Origin: CBDDIP01 sp965229005 | GTDB lineage: Bacteria > Actinomycetota > Acidimicrobiia > Acidimicrobiales > Ilumatobacteraceae | Direction: 5' to 3' | Assembly: GCA_965229005.1 (NCBI GenBank) | Contig: CBDDIP010000001.1 | Coordinates: 868,001 to 932,000 of the forward strand | Length of the DNA: 64,000 bases | In this document: one piece after another, positions 26,256 to 34,819 of the stretch | Numbering within the stretch: position 1 is the stretch's first letter | Layout: each line of letters begins with the position of its first letter | Translations under genes and position numbers: made by a program | Notes under the pieces: generated by a model | Told to the model about the DNA's origin: nothing | The model's input: the letters and a program-made list of their open reading frames with translations, nothing else | Database searches by the model: none

Positions 26256-26603
26256 GTCGAGTTGGATCCGGTCGGCACGATCATCGAGTTCTTCGACGCA
26301 CGTCTGCGCGACGCGGATCGCTACGGGCTGCGCCGCCGCTGCATCCTCGACCCGGGCACGGGGTTCGCCCCGTCGAACTGGCCGTGGGAGCAGCGCTACC
26401 TGTATCAGAAGGAGGTCTCCACGCGGCTCGACGAGCTGCGCCGCTTCGACCTCCCGTTGTACGTCGCCCTGCCTTGGAAGGGCGCCGTCCAGCACGACGA
26501 GCTACTCGAGATCGTCGTCCGCCAGCAGCCCGAGTACGGGCGCGTCCACCACCCCGACCGCGTCCGAGCGCTTGAACGTCAGTTGGGGCTGGACGAGCGC
26601 TGA
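26256..26603 (+). pseudogene. C-terminal half of a pterin-binding (dihydropteroate synthase-like) protein fused to the RibD remnant
   Basis: The open frame from 26214 to 26603 passes from RibD-like sequence into IIEFFDARLRDADRYGL, CILDPGTGFAP and LDELRRFDLPLYVALPWK. This resembles the second half of the DHPS barrel (DPGxGF block and the R/K-bearing strand after it). The first ~150 residues, with the pterin-binding Asn/Asp motifs, are missing, so DHPS activity is not expected. Its end overlaps gpgS by 25 bases. Fusion by deletion between two folate/flavin-related genes is the simplest reading. The family assignment is from pattern only. Confidence 0.45.
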
Positions 26604-27490
26604 GCGAAGTCCGGTCGCACGACGGCGACCGGCGGGCGTTCCGTGAGGTTCAGGGGGACGACCGAACCGTCCGCTCGCGTCAACGTCGGCGCGAGCACTT
26701 CCATCGACGGGTCGAACCGCGACATGGCCGTGCCCATCACCTCGGCGGCCTGTACCGACAACGAGTGCAGGCTGCGATGACGGTGATGACGCACGCCGAG
26801 ATCGACCTGCCCGATCGCCGGCGCGCCGTGCTCGCGGGCCACGTCGATCAGCATCGCGATCTCCACGCCCCACCCCTCGACGAACGGGATCGCCTCCAGC
26901 GCCTGGCGTCGGCCGGCGAATTCGCCCGACAACGGCTGCGCCAGGCCGGACAGCTCCGGCATGTACAGCGACAGCAGCGGCCGCGCCACGAGCTCGGTGG
27001 TTCGTCCACCGCCACCGAAGTGCTCCGGCCGCTCGTAGGCCGCCTTCACCAGCTGGACGCTCGGATCTTCGAGCAGCGGTGCAACGAGCCGCACCACCCA
27101 GTCCGGGCGGAACGAGGTCACGTCACCGTCGCACCACACGACGAGGTCGCCGCGAGTCGCGATCAACGACGCCCACAGCGCGTTGCCCTTGCCGTGGCCG
27201 CCGCCGTGCAGCCGATGGACGTCACCGATGTCGATCACCCTCGCGCCCGCGGCTGCGGCCACCGCAGCGGTGTCGTCGGTCGAGCGATCGTCGAGCACCA
27301 CCAACTCGTCCAGCAATGGCACACGATCGATCAGCGCCCGGCGCGCCGCCGTGACGAGCTCGCCGATCGTGCCCGCCTCATCACGGCAGGGGAAGCACAA
27401 CGAGATCGTCCGACCCGCCTTGCGGTTCGCCAGCTCGCCAGCGTCCCACTGGCCGTCGAAGGTCCGACAACCGCCGGATCGGGCGGTCAC
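26579..27490 (-). CDS. gpgS: Glucosyl-3-phosphoglycerate synthase (GpgS)
   Basis: 303 residues from GTG 27490, overlapping the folBK stop (GTGA). It matches mycobacterial GpgS along its length: WDAGELANRKAGRTIS, LDELVVLDDRSTDDT, the metal-binding DGD (121-123), GGGRTTELVARPLLS, LSGEFAGRRQAL, GWGVEIAMLIDV and the HRHR/SLHSLS end. The enzyme transfers glucose from a nucleotide sugar to 3-phosphoglycerate, the first step to glucosylglycerate and methylglucose lipopolysaccharides. In M. tuberculosis gpgS follows folP2; here it follows folBK. Confidence 0.92.
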   Translation of the reverse strand: MTARSGGCRTFDGQWDAGELANRKAGRTISLCFPCRDEAGTIGELVTAARRALIDRVPLLDELVVLDDRSTDDTAAVAAAAGARVIDIGDVHRLHGGGHGKGNALWASLIATRGDLVVWCDGDVTSFRPDWVVRLVAPLLEDPSVQLVKAAYERPEHFGGGGRTTELVARPLLSLYMPELSGLAQPLSGEFAGRRQALEAIPFVEGWGVEIAMLIDVAREHGAPAIGQVDLGVRHHRHRSLHSLSVQAAEVMGTAMSRFDPSMEVLAPTLTRADGSVVPLNLTERPPVAVVRPDFAQRSSSPN

Positions 27491-28350
27491 GCGTGCAGCT
27501 GCAGCTGCAGCGGGCCGCGCGGGTGAACACCGTCGGGCGGCACCGACGTCTCCCACCCCACCGGGCAGCGCTCCGGGGCCACCTCCGCCAGCGGCGCGAG
27601 CACGAAGCGGCGCTCGGCGTACCTCGGGTGTGGAACGGTCAGCACCGGGTCGTCGATGCGCACGTCGTCGTAGAACAGCACGTCGACGTCCAACGTCCTC
27701 GGCCCCCAGTGCACCACCCGCTGCCGCAACGCCTCGGCCTCGATCAGCCGGCACCGACGCAGGAACGCATACGGGTCCAACGACGTCGACACCGCCACGA
27801 CCATGTTCAGGTACGCCCCCTGCCCGCCCGGGCCGCCGATCGGGTCCGTCTCGAAGACCTGCGACGTGCGCACCACGTCACGCAACGAGTTCACCGCCAG
27901 GCGCAGGTACGACTCGCGGTCACCGAGGTTGCTCCCGAGCGCGACGATCGCCAGATGTGGATCGCGGGCCACGGTCTCGTAGTCACCCGTGCGCCGAACC
28001 ACGCGCACAGCTGTGGAGGCGACCGTCTCCGGGATCGGCGGACGCAGCTTCGTCACGGTCACCTCGACCGTCTCGACACGATCGATCGTCAACAGCAGCT
28101 CGGCCACCCGATCAGCCAGCCGCTCCAGCAGCTCGTCCTTCGACTCGCGCACCAGACCGGCGACACGCTCGGCGACGTCGCCGTAGTCCGCCGTGTCGGC
28201 CAGCTCGTCGGACCGCCCTGCGTCGCGCAGGTCGACGTGGAGGGCCAGATCGATCTGCACGGGCTGTGCGATCTGGCGCTCGTGGGGCAGCACACCGACG
28301 GTCGTCATGACGACGAGCTCTCGAACTTCGATCCGGTCAACGGTGGTCAT
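27487..28350 (-). CDS. folBK: FolB-FolK fusion: dihydroneopterin aldolase + HPPK
   Basis: 287 residues from ATG 28350. Residues 1-120 are FolB (DRIEVRELVVMTTVGVLPHE, then DYGDVAERV and the LERLADRVAELLL helix). Residues ~130-285 are FolK (LAIVALGSNLGDRESYLRLA, VHWGPRTLDVDVLFYDD, TVPHPRYAERRFVLAPL). The two domains catalyse consecutive steps of folate synthesis: dihydroneopterin to 6-hydroxymethyldihydropterin, then its pyrophosphorylation. An intact folP is not adjacent; only a DHPS-like fragment lies beyond gpgS. Confidence 0.95.
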   Translation of the reverse strand: MTTVDRIEVRELVVMTTVGVLPHERQIAQPVQIDLALHVDLRDAGRSDELADTADYGDVAERVAGLVRESKDELLERLADRVAELLLTIDRVETVEVTVTKLRPPIPETVASTAVRVVRRTGDYETVARDPHLAIVALGSNLGDRESYLRLAVNSLRDVVRTSQVFETDPIGGPGGQGAYLNMVVAVSTSLDPYAFLRRCRLIEAEALRQRVVHWGPRTLDVDVLFYDDVRIDDPVLTVPHPRYAERRFVLAPLAEVAPERCPVGWETSVPPDGVHPRGPLQLQLHA

Positions 28351-28399
28351 GCGATGCCTCTCGCGCGCCGCCAAGCGCCGATCAGGGGGTGCCCTCAGG

Positions 28400-29818
28400 C
28401 TAGTGACGGGTGCCCGGATCCCCAAGTGAACGGCCACCGAGATCAGACGCGATCGTGCGTACCACGCGCACATCGGCGGGGCTCGCAAGCGCATCGGCGA
28501 GGCGGCGGTCGAGGAGGCACACGCGGGCCGGCGATCCGGGTCGAACGGCTCGTGGCCGGCCGACCGGATCGTTCGCCGTGGTCAGCCACATCGACATCGC
28601 CGCCGCGGCGCCGATGCGCTCCCGCGCTCCGAGCACGCCGCCCTCGCGTGTGCGCCGCGAGATCGCTACGTCCATCGCCAGCCACGGATCGAGCGGTCCG
28701 AACGGTGCGTCCGTGCTCGTCCCGACGGCGATGCCCTCCTCCAGCAGCGACGCGCACGGCCACAGGTGCGGGAGGTCCGCCGAGTCGACGTCACGGCGGT
28801 ACTGCTCGCCGCGTGCGTGGACGAACGCCGGCTGGGTGATCACGATCAGCCCCAGCGATCGGATCGATTCGGCCAGCTCGGGAGGGACCACCGCGCCGTG
28901 CTCGATGCGGTCGCGGGGGCGCGTTCCTGCGACCTCGAACGCAGCCAGCACGAACGCGAGCACGGCGCGCGTCACGCAGTGGACGGCGACGGAACGCGAG
29001 TGCGCGTGGGCGCTCGTGATCCACTCGACGAGATCGTCGAAGTCGGGAAGCGCGTCTTCATCGGCCAGGACCTTCACGGGGCCGAGGCGCAGCGGCGCCG
29101 GAGCGATGACGTCGCACAGTGCCGCCGACGTCGCCGCCGTGACGTCGAGGTGGAAGCCAGCGGCATGCATCGACGACACCGCAGCCGCGAGCACGCCGAG
29201 ATCGGCGGTCGTCGACACGGGCGTCATGTCGGTGACGCCGACGATGCCGCACCGTCGCAGGCGATCCGACAGCCCGTCGAACCGCAGCTGCTCGGTGCCC
29301 GCCACGTGCGTCCGCAACCACTCGTCCTCGCGGAGGAACGTGCCGTCGAGTTCGCCACCGGGTCCGCGGCCGGCACCGGGTGGCAGTGGCGCGTCGAGGG
29401 CGCGCAGAGCGGCGCTGTTGAGGATCCACATCATCCCGCTGCGGTGCTGCACGCGCACGGGGCGGTCCGGCTCGATCCTGTCCAGAACGAAGCGATCGAG
29501 TGGACCGAACAGCGACTCGTGGTAGCCCACCACGCGCACCCACCCGTCGCCCGGCGCCGCTGCCAACGCGGACTCCAGGGTCGGCGAGTCGGCGACGTCG
29601 ACGGATGCCATCGACGCAGCGGTCGCCAGCAGGTGGATGTGGTGATCGTGGAGGCCCGGCAGCAACGCTCCGCCGCCGGCGTCGATGCGTTCACCGTCGT
29701 GCCCGCCGGGGTCGTCACCGATGTGCGCGACCACGCCGTTCTCGATCAGCACGTGCACCAGCCGCCCGTCGAGCTCGGCGCGCTCGATGACCAGCCGTTG
29801 CACCGCAGCGGCACTCAT
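28400..29818 (-). CDS. Amidohydrolase-family hydrolase (YtcJ-like)
   Basis: 472 residues from ATG 29818, overlapping the upstream CoA-transferase stop by ATGA. The metal motif LLPGLHDHHIHLLATAAS opens the barrel. VAVHCVTRAV and RIEHGAVVP supply the next His ligands, and GTSTDAPFGPLDPW holds the catalytic Asp. The layout is that of the YtcJ-type (amidohydrolase 3) group, which hydrolyses C-N bonds of unknown physiological substrates. Co-translation with a CoA-transferase suggests a joint catabolic role. folBK starts 49 bases downstream. Confidence 0.88.
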   Translation of the reverse strand: MSAAAVQRLVIERAELDGRLVHVLIENGVVAHIGDDPGGHDGERIDAGGGALLPGLHDHHIHLLATAASMASVDVADSPTLESALAAAPGDGWVRVVGYHESLFGPLDRFVLDRIEPDRPVRVQHRSGMMWILNSAALRALDAPLPPGAGRGPGGELDGTFLREDEWLRTHVAGTEQLRFDGLSDRLRRCGIVGVTDMTPVSTTADLGVLAAAVSSMHAAGFHLDVTAATSAALCDVIAPAPLRLGPVKVLADEDALPDFDDLVEWITSAHAHSRSVAVHCVTRAVLAFVLAAFEVAGTRPRDRIEHGAVVPPELAESIRSLGLIVITQPAFVHARGEQYRRDVDSADLPHLWPCASLLEEGIAVGTSTDAPFGPLDPWLAMDVAISRRTREGGVLGARERIGAAAAMSMWLTTANDPVGRPRAVRPGSPARVCLLDRRLADALASPADVRVVRTIASDLGGRSLGDPGTRH

Positions 29819-30909
29819 CCGGCGGCCACGCACGCTGCGGCGACGCCGGACATCGCCACGTCGATCTGGCGGCGCGCGTCGAACCGATCGGCGAGCGCCT
29901 CCATCGCATGGGCGGCCGCGACGACGCCGGTGATCGGGTCTGCGATCGCGTCGGCGCAGAAGAGCGGACCGTCGGCCCACATCACCAGCCCGCCGGCTGC
30001 AGCGGTGTCGTCACCGAAGCCGACTCGATCACCGTTCGCTCCGTCGCGGCCGTGCGCGGTGATGCTCACCCACACCGCCGGTCCGCCGTCGAGCTGATCG
30101 CGGTGGAGGCCGAGCTGCTCGAGCGCGCGCGGACGTGATGCTTCGATGACCACGTCCGCACGTTGGACGAGCCGCAGCAGCTCCTCGCGTCCGGCCCGCG
30201 AGCGCATGTCCAGGACCAGGGAACGCTTGGCCCCGTTGAGGTAGTCGAAGAAGGCGGACGGACCGCGATGCGCTCCGTCGAGCCGATGCGCCGACTCGAC
30301 CTTGATCACGTCGAGCCCGGCGCGAGCGAGCAACGCCCCGCACAGCGGCCCGGCCCACAGCGACGACAGGTCGACGACGAGCGGTCGGGCGCCAGGCGCC
30401 GCAGCCCGCCGGCCTCCCTCCCCCACCACGACGGCGTCGGTCGCGCTGCCACTACCGACCGCTGCGAAGGGCATGCCGAGGAGGACGGCGCGCTCCTGGG
30501 CGGCGACGGCCGAACGGCCGGCGCACCACTGCGCGACGGCCACCCACGGATCGTCGACCTCGGCCTCGACGAGCGCTGCCACGGACTCGATGTCGTCGTC
30601 GCGAGCGAGGGTCGCGGCGAGCCACCCGTCTGCGCAGGCCAGCAGTCGGGTGGCGCCACCACAGCTCTCCCGGCCACGACGGTGGAAGCCGTGCGTCGTG
30701 GCTCGCAGCGCCAGCTCGTCGAGCGGATCGATGCGCACCTCGTCACCGACCGTTGCGCTTGCTCGCCGCAACCGTTCGGCAACGTCGTCGAGGTGTTCGA
30801 CGAGGCCGGGGGGAGCCTCCAGCGCGGGGCCGTCGGATCGGCCGGTCAGCGCTGCGCAACCCGACTCCGTCCATCGCCGGCGCACGTCGGCAGCAGCGGA
30901 CAGGCGCAC
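29815..30909 (-). CDS. CaiB/BaiF family III CoA-transferase, atypical N-terminus
   Basis: 364 residues from GTG 30909. The usual start of the fold (VVDLSSLWAGPLCGALLARAG, DVIKVESAHRLDG, FFDYLNGAKRSLVLD) appears only around residue 175, after a ~170-residue region that itself looks like a remodelled CoA-transferase C-terminal half. The chain therefore reads like a circularly arranged or fused family III enzyme. It would move CoA between carboxylic acids. It is divergent (40 bases) from an enoyl-CoA hydratase-like gene and overlaps the amidohydrolase. Confidence 0.75.
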   Translation of the reverse strand: MRLSAAADVRRRWTESGCAALTGRSDGPALEAPPGLVEHLDDVAERLRRASATVGDEVRIDPLDELALRATTHGFHRRGRESCGGATRLLACADGWLAATLARDDDIESVAALVEAEVDDPWVAVAQWCAGRSAVAAQERAVLLGMPFAAVGSGSATDAVVVGEGGRRAAAPGARPLVVDLSSLWAGPLCGALLARAGLDVIKVESAHRLDGAHRGPSAFFDYLNGAKRSLVLDMRSRAGREELLRLVQRADVVIEASRPRALEQLGLHRDQLDGGPAVWVSITAHGRDGANGDRVGFGDDTAAAGGLVMWADGPLFCADAIADPITGVVAAAHAMEALADRFDARRQIDVAMSGVAAACVAAG

Positions 30910-30949
30910 GTCGCGACGCTAGCGTTCTGCCCAGATTGGGGCCTCGCCG

Positions 30950-31927
30950 ATGACCGTCCACCGCATGTCCCTCGAGCAGCTGACGAACGACCTGCACGCC
31001 AGCGCGGCCCGCACTGGGTGGGCGGAACCGGGACGACCGAACGTCGTGGTCGTCGATGCATCGGCACCCGCTCCAGACGTGCAGCTGTCGCTGCCCCCAA
31101 CCCTCGCCGCAGTCGTCCTCGCCGTCGAACCGCCCGCCGGCGAGCTGCCGTCGTGGTGCGACGCGGTGTGCCAGGACGCGGACGCCGAGGTCATCGAACG
31201 GCAGGTGATGAGCACGCCGATCGCAGCGACGGCGCTCGTCCAACTGCTGCGCGACGCGCCACGACGTTCCATGACCGACGGGCTGATCGCCGAGTCCGCC
31301 GTGTACTCGACGTTGCAGGCGGGGCCGGAGTTCGCCGCCTGGCGATCGTCGACACCGCGACGGGAACGCCACCAGCCGGACGCGCCCGTGGTCGAGGTGG
31401 AGCGCTTCGACGACGTGCTGCGCATCTCGCTCAACCGCCCCCACGTGCGCAACGCGCTGAGCTCCACGATGCGCGACGCGCTGCTGGACGCGCTCGAGCT
31501 CGCACGCCTCGACCCGTCGCTCACGGTCGAGCTGCGCGGCAACGGTCCGAGCTACAGCGCCGGCGGCGACCTCGACGAGTTCGGCTCGTTCGCCAACCCG
31601 GCCGCCGCTCACCTCGTCCGCCTCGCCACGGCGCTCGGGCCGGCCATTGCCGACCTCGGTGACCGTCTGACCGTGACGTTGCACGGCGCATGCGCCGGAT
31701 CGGGCATCGAGCTGCCCGCCTTCGCACAGCGCGTGGTGGCTCGTGACGACCTCGACGTCTGGCTGCCGGAGCTCGGGCTCGGGCTGATCCCCGGCGCCGG
31801 TGGCACGTGGAGCCTGCCGCAGCGGATCGGTCGCCACCGCACCGCGTGGCTGGCGCTCACCGGAGCGCACCTCACGTTCGACACGGCGCTGCAGTGGGGT
31901 CTGGTCGACGGCGTCGCCGCGATGTGA
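30950..31927 (+). CDS. Enoyl-CoA hydratase/isomerase (crotonase) family protein with N-terminal extension
   Basis: 325 residues. The crotonase core begins near residue 150 (DDVLRISLNRPHVRNALSSTM) and has the oxyanion-hole glycines SYSAGGDLDEFG and CAGSGIELPAFA. The hydratase Glu positions are replaced or unclear (LPELGLGLIPGAGGTWSLPQ is present). The first ~145 residues match nothing obvious. It acts on an acyl-CoA thioester. It is divergent from the CaiB-type gene and probably co-regulated. Confidence 0.82.
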   Translation: MTVHRMSLEQLTNDLHASAARTGWAEPGRPNVVVVDASAPAPDVQLSLPPTLAAVVLAVEPPAGELPSWCDAVCQDADAEVIERQVMSTPIAATALVQLLRDAPRRSMTDGLIAESAVYSTLQAGPEFAAWRSSTPRRERHQPDAPVVEVERFDDVLRISLNRPHVRNALSSTMRDALLDALELARLDPSLTVELRGNGPSYSAGGDLDEFGSFANPAAAHLVRLATALGPAIADLGDRLTVTLHGACAGSGIELPAFAQRVVARDDLDVWLPELGLGLIPGAGGTWSLPQRIGRHRTAWLALTGAHLTFDTALQWGLVDGVAAM

Positions 31928-31946
31928 GGCCGTCGCTCGTCGACGC

Positions 31947-32588
31947 TCAGGCGAGGACCGGCACCGCGGTGCGGTCGCGGACCTCGTCGATCATGACGTC
32001 CGGGGCGAGCTCGACGAGCTGCAGGCCGTCGGGCGCGACGTCGAGGACGCAGAGGTCGGTGATGATCCGATCGACGACGCCGACACCGGTGAGCGGCAGG
32101 GTGCACTCCGAGACGATCTTCAGGTCGACCCCGCCGTCCCTTCGCGTCGCGACGTGCTCCATCAGCACGACCACACGAGCGACTCCGGCAACGAGGTCCA
32201 TCGCCCCGCCCATGCCCTTGACCATCTTGCCGGGGATCATCCAGTTGGCCAGGTCGCCCGTACCCGACACCTGCATCGCGCCCAGGATCGACAGGTTCAC
32301 CTTGCCGCCGCGGATCATCGCGAAGCTCTCGTGCGACCCGAAGATCGACGACCCGGCGATCGTCGTCACCGTCTCCTTCCCCGCGTTGATCAGGTCGGCA
32401 TCCACCTCGTCGTCGAACGGGTACGGCCCGATCCCGAGCATCCCGTTCTCCGACTGCAGCCACACCTCGATGCCCGGGTCGACGTGGTTGGCCACCAACG
32501 TCGGCAACCCGATCCCCAGGTTCACGTAGAACCCGTCGTCCAGCTCACGCGCCGCCCGCGCCGCCATCTGCACCCGATCCCAAGCCAC
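31947..32588 (-). CDS. scoB: 3-oxoacid CoA-transferase subunit B
   Basis: 213 residues from GTG 32588; a TTG at 32594 overlapping the subunit A stop is possible. The active-site Glu47 that forms the glutamyl-CoA thioester is in LQSENGMLGIG. GIGLPTLVANH, GGKVNLSILGAMQVS, NWMIPGKMVKGMGGAMDLV and CTLPLTG complete the family pattern. With subunit A it transfers CoA from succinyl-CoA to a 3-oxoacid such as acetoacetate or 3-oxoadipate. It is the last gene of the long minus-strand operon. Confidence 0.95.
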   Translation of the reverse strand: MAWDRVQMAARAARELDDGFYVNLGIGLPTLVANHVDPGIEVWLQSENGMLGIGPYPFDDEVDADLINAGKETVTTIAGSSIFGSHESFAMIRGGKVNLSILGAMQVSGTGDLANWMIPGKMVKGMGGAMDLVAGVARVVVLMEHVATRRDGGVDLKIVSECTLPLTGVGVVDRIITDLCVLDVAPDGLQLVELAPDVMIDEVRDRTAVPVLA

Positions 32589-32590
32589 CG

Positions 32591-33301
32591 TCAAACCTCC
32601 GCTCGCGGCGTCACGGTGCGCTTCTCGATGCGCTTCTCCGGGGTCGCGTTGACCACGATCCGATGCACGTAGATGCCCGGCAGGTGCACGTCGTCCGGAT
32701 CGATCGCACCCGTCTCAACCAGCTCCTCGACCTCGACCACCGTCACCTTGCCAGCCATCGCCACCGCCGGGTTGAAGTTCCGCGCCGTGCGCCGGAACAC
32801 CAAGTTCCCCGACCGATCCGCCTTCTGCGCTTTGACCAACGCCACATCCGGCACCAACGCCCGTTCCATCACGAACACCTCACCATCGAACACCCGCGTC
32901 TCCTTGCCCTCCGCGACCAACGTGCCGACCCCGGTCTTGGTGAAGAACGCCGGGATCCCCGCACCACCCGCACGCAACTTCTCCGCCAACGTCCCCTGCG
33001 GCGTGAACTCCACCTCGAGCTCGCCCGCCAAGAACAGCCGCTCGAACTCCTTGTTCTCGCCCACGTAGCTGGAGATCATCTTCGAGATCTGCCGCGACTC
33101 CAACAACCGACCCAACCCGAACCCATCCACGCCCGCGTTGTTCGAGATCACCGTCAGACCCGTGCACCCGGTGTCGCGCAGCGCATCGATCAACGCCTCC
33201 GGAATCCCACACAACCCGAACCCGCCCACCGCCAACAACTGACCGTCACGGATCAACCCGTCCAACGCCTCGGCTGCACTTGCACGCACCTTCGAGCTCA
33301 C
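32591..33301 (-). CDS. scoA: 3-oxoacid CoA-transferase subunit A
   Basis: 236 residues from GTG 33301, overlapping the upstream CaiB stop by GTGA. VGGFGLCGIPEALIDAL is the CoA-binding Gly-rich loop; SNNAGVDGFGLG, SYVGENKEF, ELEVEFTPQGTLAEKLRAGG and RTARNFNPAVAMAG-type blocks follow. It is the partner of the subunit B that starts 2 bases downstream. Confidence 0.95.
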   Translation of the reverse strand: MSSKVRASAAEALDGLIRDGQLLAVGGFGLCGIPEALIDALRDTGCTGLTVISNNAGVDGFGLGRLLESRQISKMISSYVGENKEFERLFLAGELEVEFTPQGTLAEKLRAGGAGIPAFFTKTGVGTLVAEGKETRVFDGEVFVMERALVPDVALVKAQKADRSGNLVFRRTARNFNPAVAMAGKVTVVEVEELVETGAIDPDDVHLPGIYVHRIVVNATPEKRIEKRTVTPRAEV

Positions 33302-34491
33302 GAGACGACACCTGCCGATCGCAGCGCAGCGATCGACTCGTCGTCGCGTCCGAGCTCGCGCAGCACCTCGTCGGTGTGCTCGCCGTGCAGACCCGCCATC
33401 GCGTTGACGGAGGTGGGCGTCGCCGAGAACCGAACGGGTTGCGCGGCCTCCAGGACGCGTCCGAGCATGGGGTGCTCTCGCACGCGGAGCGCCTCGTTGT
33501 GCACGATCTGCCGGTCGAGGGGGACGTCGTCGAGGCCGAGCACCGGCGCGAACGGGACCTCCTCGGCCTCCAGTCGCTGGGTCAGCTCCGCCGTCGACAT
33601 CGTCTCGAACGCACCCGCAATGGCGGCACCCATGTCCTCGCGGTGGCGTCGACGGGCGAGCGGCGTGGCGAAGCGCTCGTCGTCGATCCACTCGGGATGA
33701 CCGAGCGCGCGGAACAGGCCGAACAGCTCCGCCTCGGTGGTCACGTGGTAGATCAGCTGCCCGTCCGCGGTGGTGCTGACCCGATAGGTGCGCGACATCA
33801 GCGTCCGTTCGTCCATCCGCTCGTCGTCCATCAGCGCCGCGGCCATGTAGCCGTCCGGGAAGAAGAAGGCCAGCGACGCGTCGAGCATCGGCACCACGAG
33901 GTGCTGCCCGCCGGCGCCCCGCTCACGCGCGAACAGCGCGGCGGTGACCGCCTGCGCCGCCGTCAGCGCCGTCGCCTTGTCGCACACGAGCGATCGGACG
34001 AGGTCGGGGAACGGGATCTCCGGGTTCACCTGCACGGCGACGTACCCGGTCAGGCCTTGGATGATCGGGTCGTACACGCGCCGCTGCGCGTACGGCCCGT
34101 CGGGGCCGAAGCCGCTGATCGACACGTAGATGATGTCCGGGCGAACGGCGGCGACGTCCTCGTACCCGAGCCCGAGTCGGTCGACGACACCGGGCCGCCA
34201 GTTCTGCACGAAGACGTCGGCGTCCTTGCAGAGATCGAGGACGATCTGCCGGCCCTCCGCGGTGGCGACGTCGACGCTGACGCAGCGCTTGCCACGGTTG
34301 CAGTTGACGAACAGGCCGGACAACCCGTGCAGGTCCGGCGCGCCGAGCGATGCGCGGGTGACGTCGCCGGCCCCCAGCGTCTCCACCTTGATCACGTCGG
34401 CGCCCTGCTCGGCCAGCCACATCGCAGCCAGCGGGCCGGACACCACCGCCGAGAAGTCGACGACCTTGACGCCGGTCAGTGGTCCGCTCAT
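33298..34491 (-). CDS. CaiB/BaiF family III CoA-transferase
   Basis: 397 residues, canonical length. VVDFSAVVSGPLAAMWLAEQG, NRGKRCVSVDVATAEG and Asp141 in YDPIIQGLTG (the acyl-anhydride-forming residue of the family) are present. It activates a carboxylic acid by CoA exchange, probably cooperating with the acyl-CoA ligase and ScoAB in the same operon. It follows the small Cys protein after 31 bases. Confidence 0.92.
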   Translation of the reverse strand: MSGPLTGVKVVDFSAVVSGPLAAMWLAEQGADVIKVETLGAGDVTRASLGAPDLHGLSGLFVNCNRGKRCVSVDVATAEGRQIVLDLCKDADVFVQNWRPGVVDRLGLGYEDVAAVRPDIIYVSISGFGPDGPYAQRRVYDPIIQGLTGYVAVQVNPEIPFPDLVRSLVCDKATALTAAQAVTAALFARERGAGGQHLVVPMLDASLAFFFPDGYMAAALMDDERMDERTLMSRTYRVSTTADGQLIYHVTTEAELFGLFRALGHPEWIDDERFATPLARRRHREDMGAAIAGAFETMSTAELTQRLEAEEVPFAPVLGLDDVPLDRQIVHNEALRVREHPMLGRVLEAAQPVRFSATPTSVNAMAGLHGEHTDEVLRELGRDDESIAALRSAGVVS

Positions 34492-34522
34492 CGTGCCTCC
34501 TGGGCTCCGTGTCGCATCCCGC

Positions 34523-34819
34523 TCAGTCCGACGACGGGAGCGGCTTGCTGGACTTCTCGGCGAGCGGTTCGTCGCCGATGCTGAGCGCGCCGTCGCCGCC
34601 CTTGGTGCACATCACCTCGACGCTGCCCGCCTCGGAGCCGTAGCGCTTGCCGAGCAACGTCACGCCCTCCAGTGGCGCACCGCCCGGCTCGTGCTGCTCG
34701 CCGATCGCCGCCATCGGCACGCCACCGCATCGCAGGTCGACGTCACCGACGCCGCGCACGACGATCACCTCGACGGTGCTCACCCGACTGCGCAGCCGGG
34801 TTCCTGCTCGTAGGTTCAT
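34523..34819 (-). CDS. Small conserved-looking protein of unknown function
   Basis: 98 residues from ATG 34819, overlapping the acyl-CoA ligase stop (ATGA). No signal or membrane segment. Two Cys (DLRCGGVPM and VEVMCTKGG) and several Gly-rich turns suggest a small beta fold, perhaps metal- or ligand-binding. It ends with AEKSSKPLPSSD. Its place between the ligase and the CoA-transferase, with tight coupling to the ligase, suggests an accessory subunit. No family is recognised. Confidence 0.75.
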   Translation of the reverse strand: MNLRAGTRLRSRVSTVEVIVVRGVGDVDLRCGGVPMAAIGEQHEPGGAPLEGVTLLGKRYGSEAGSVEVMCTKGGDGALSIGDEPLAEKSSKPLPSSD

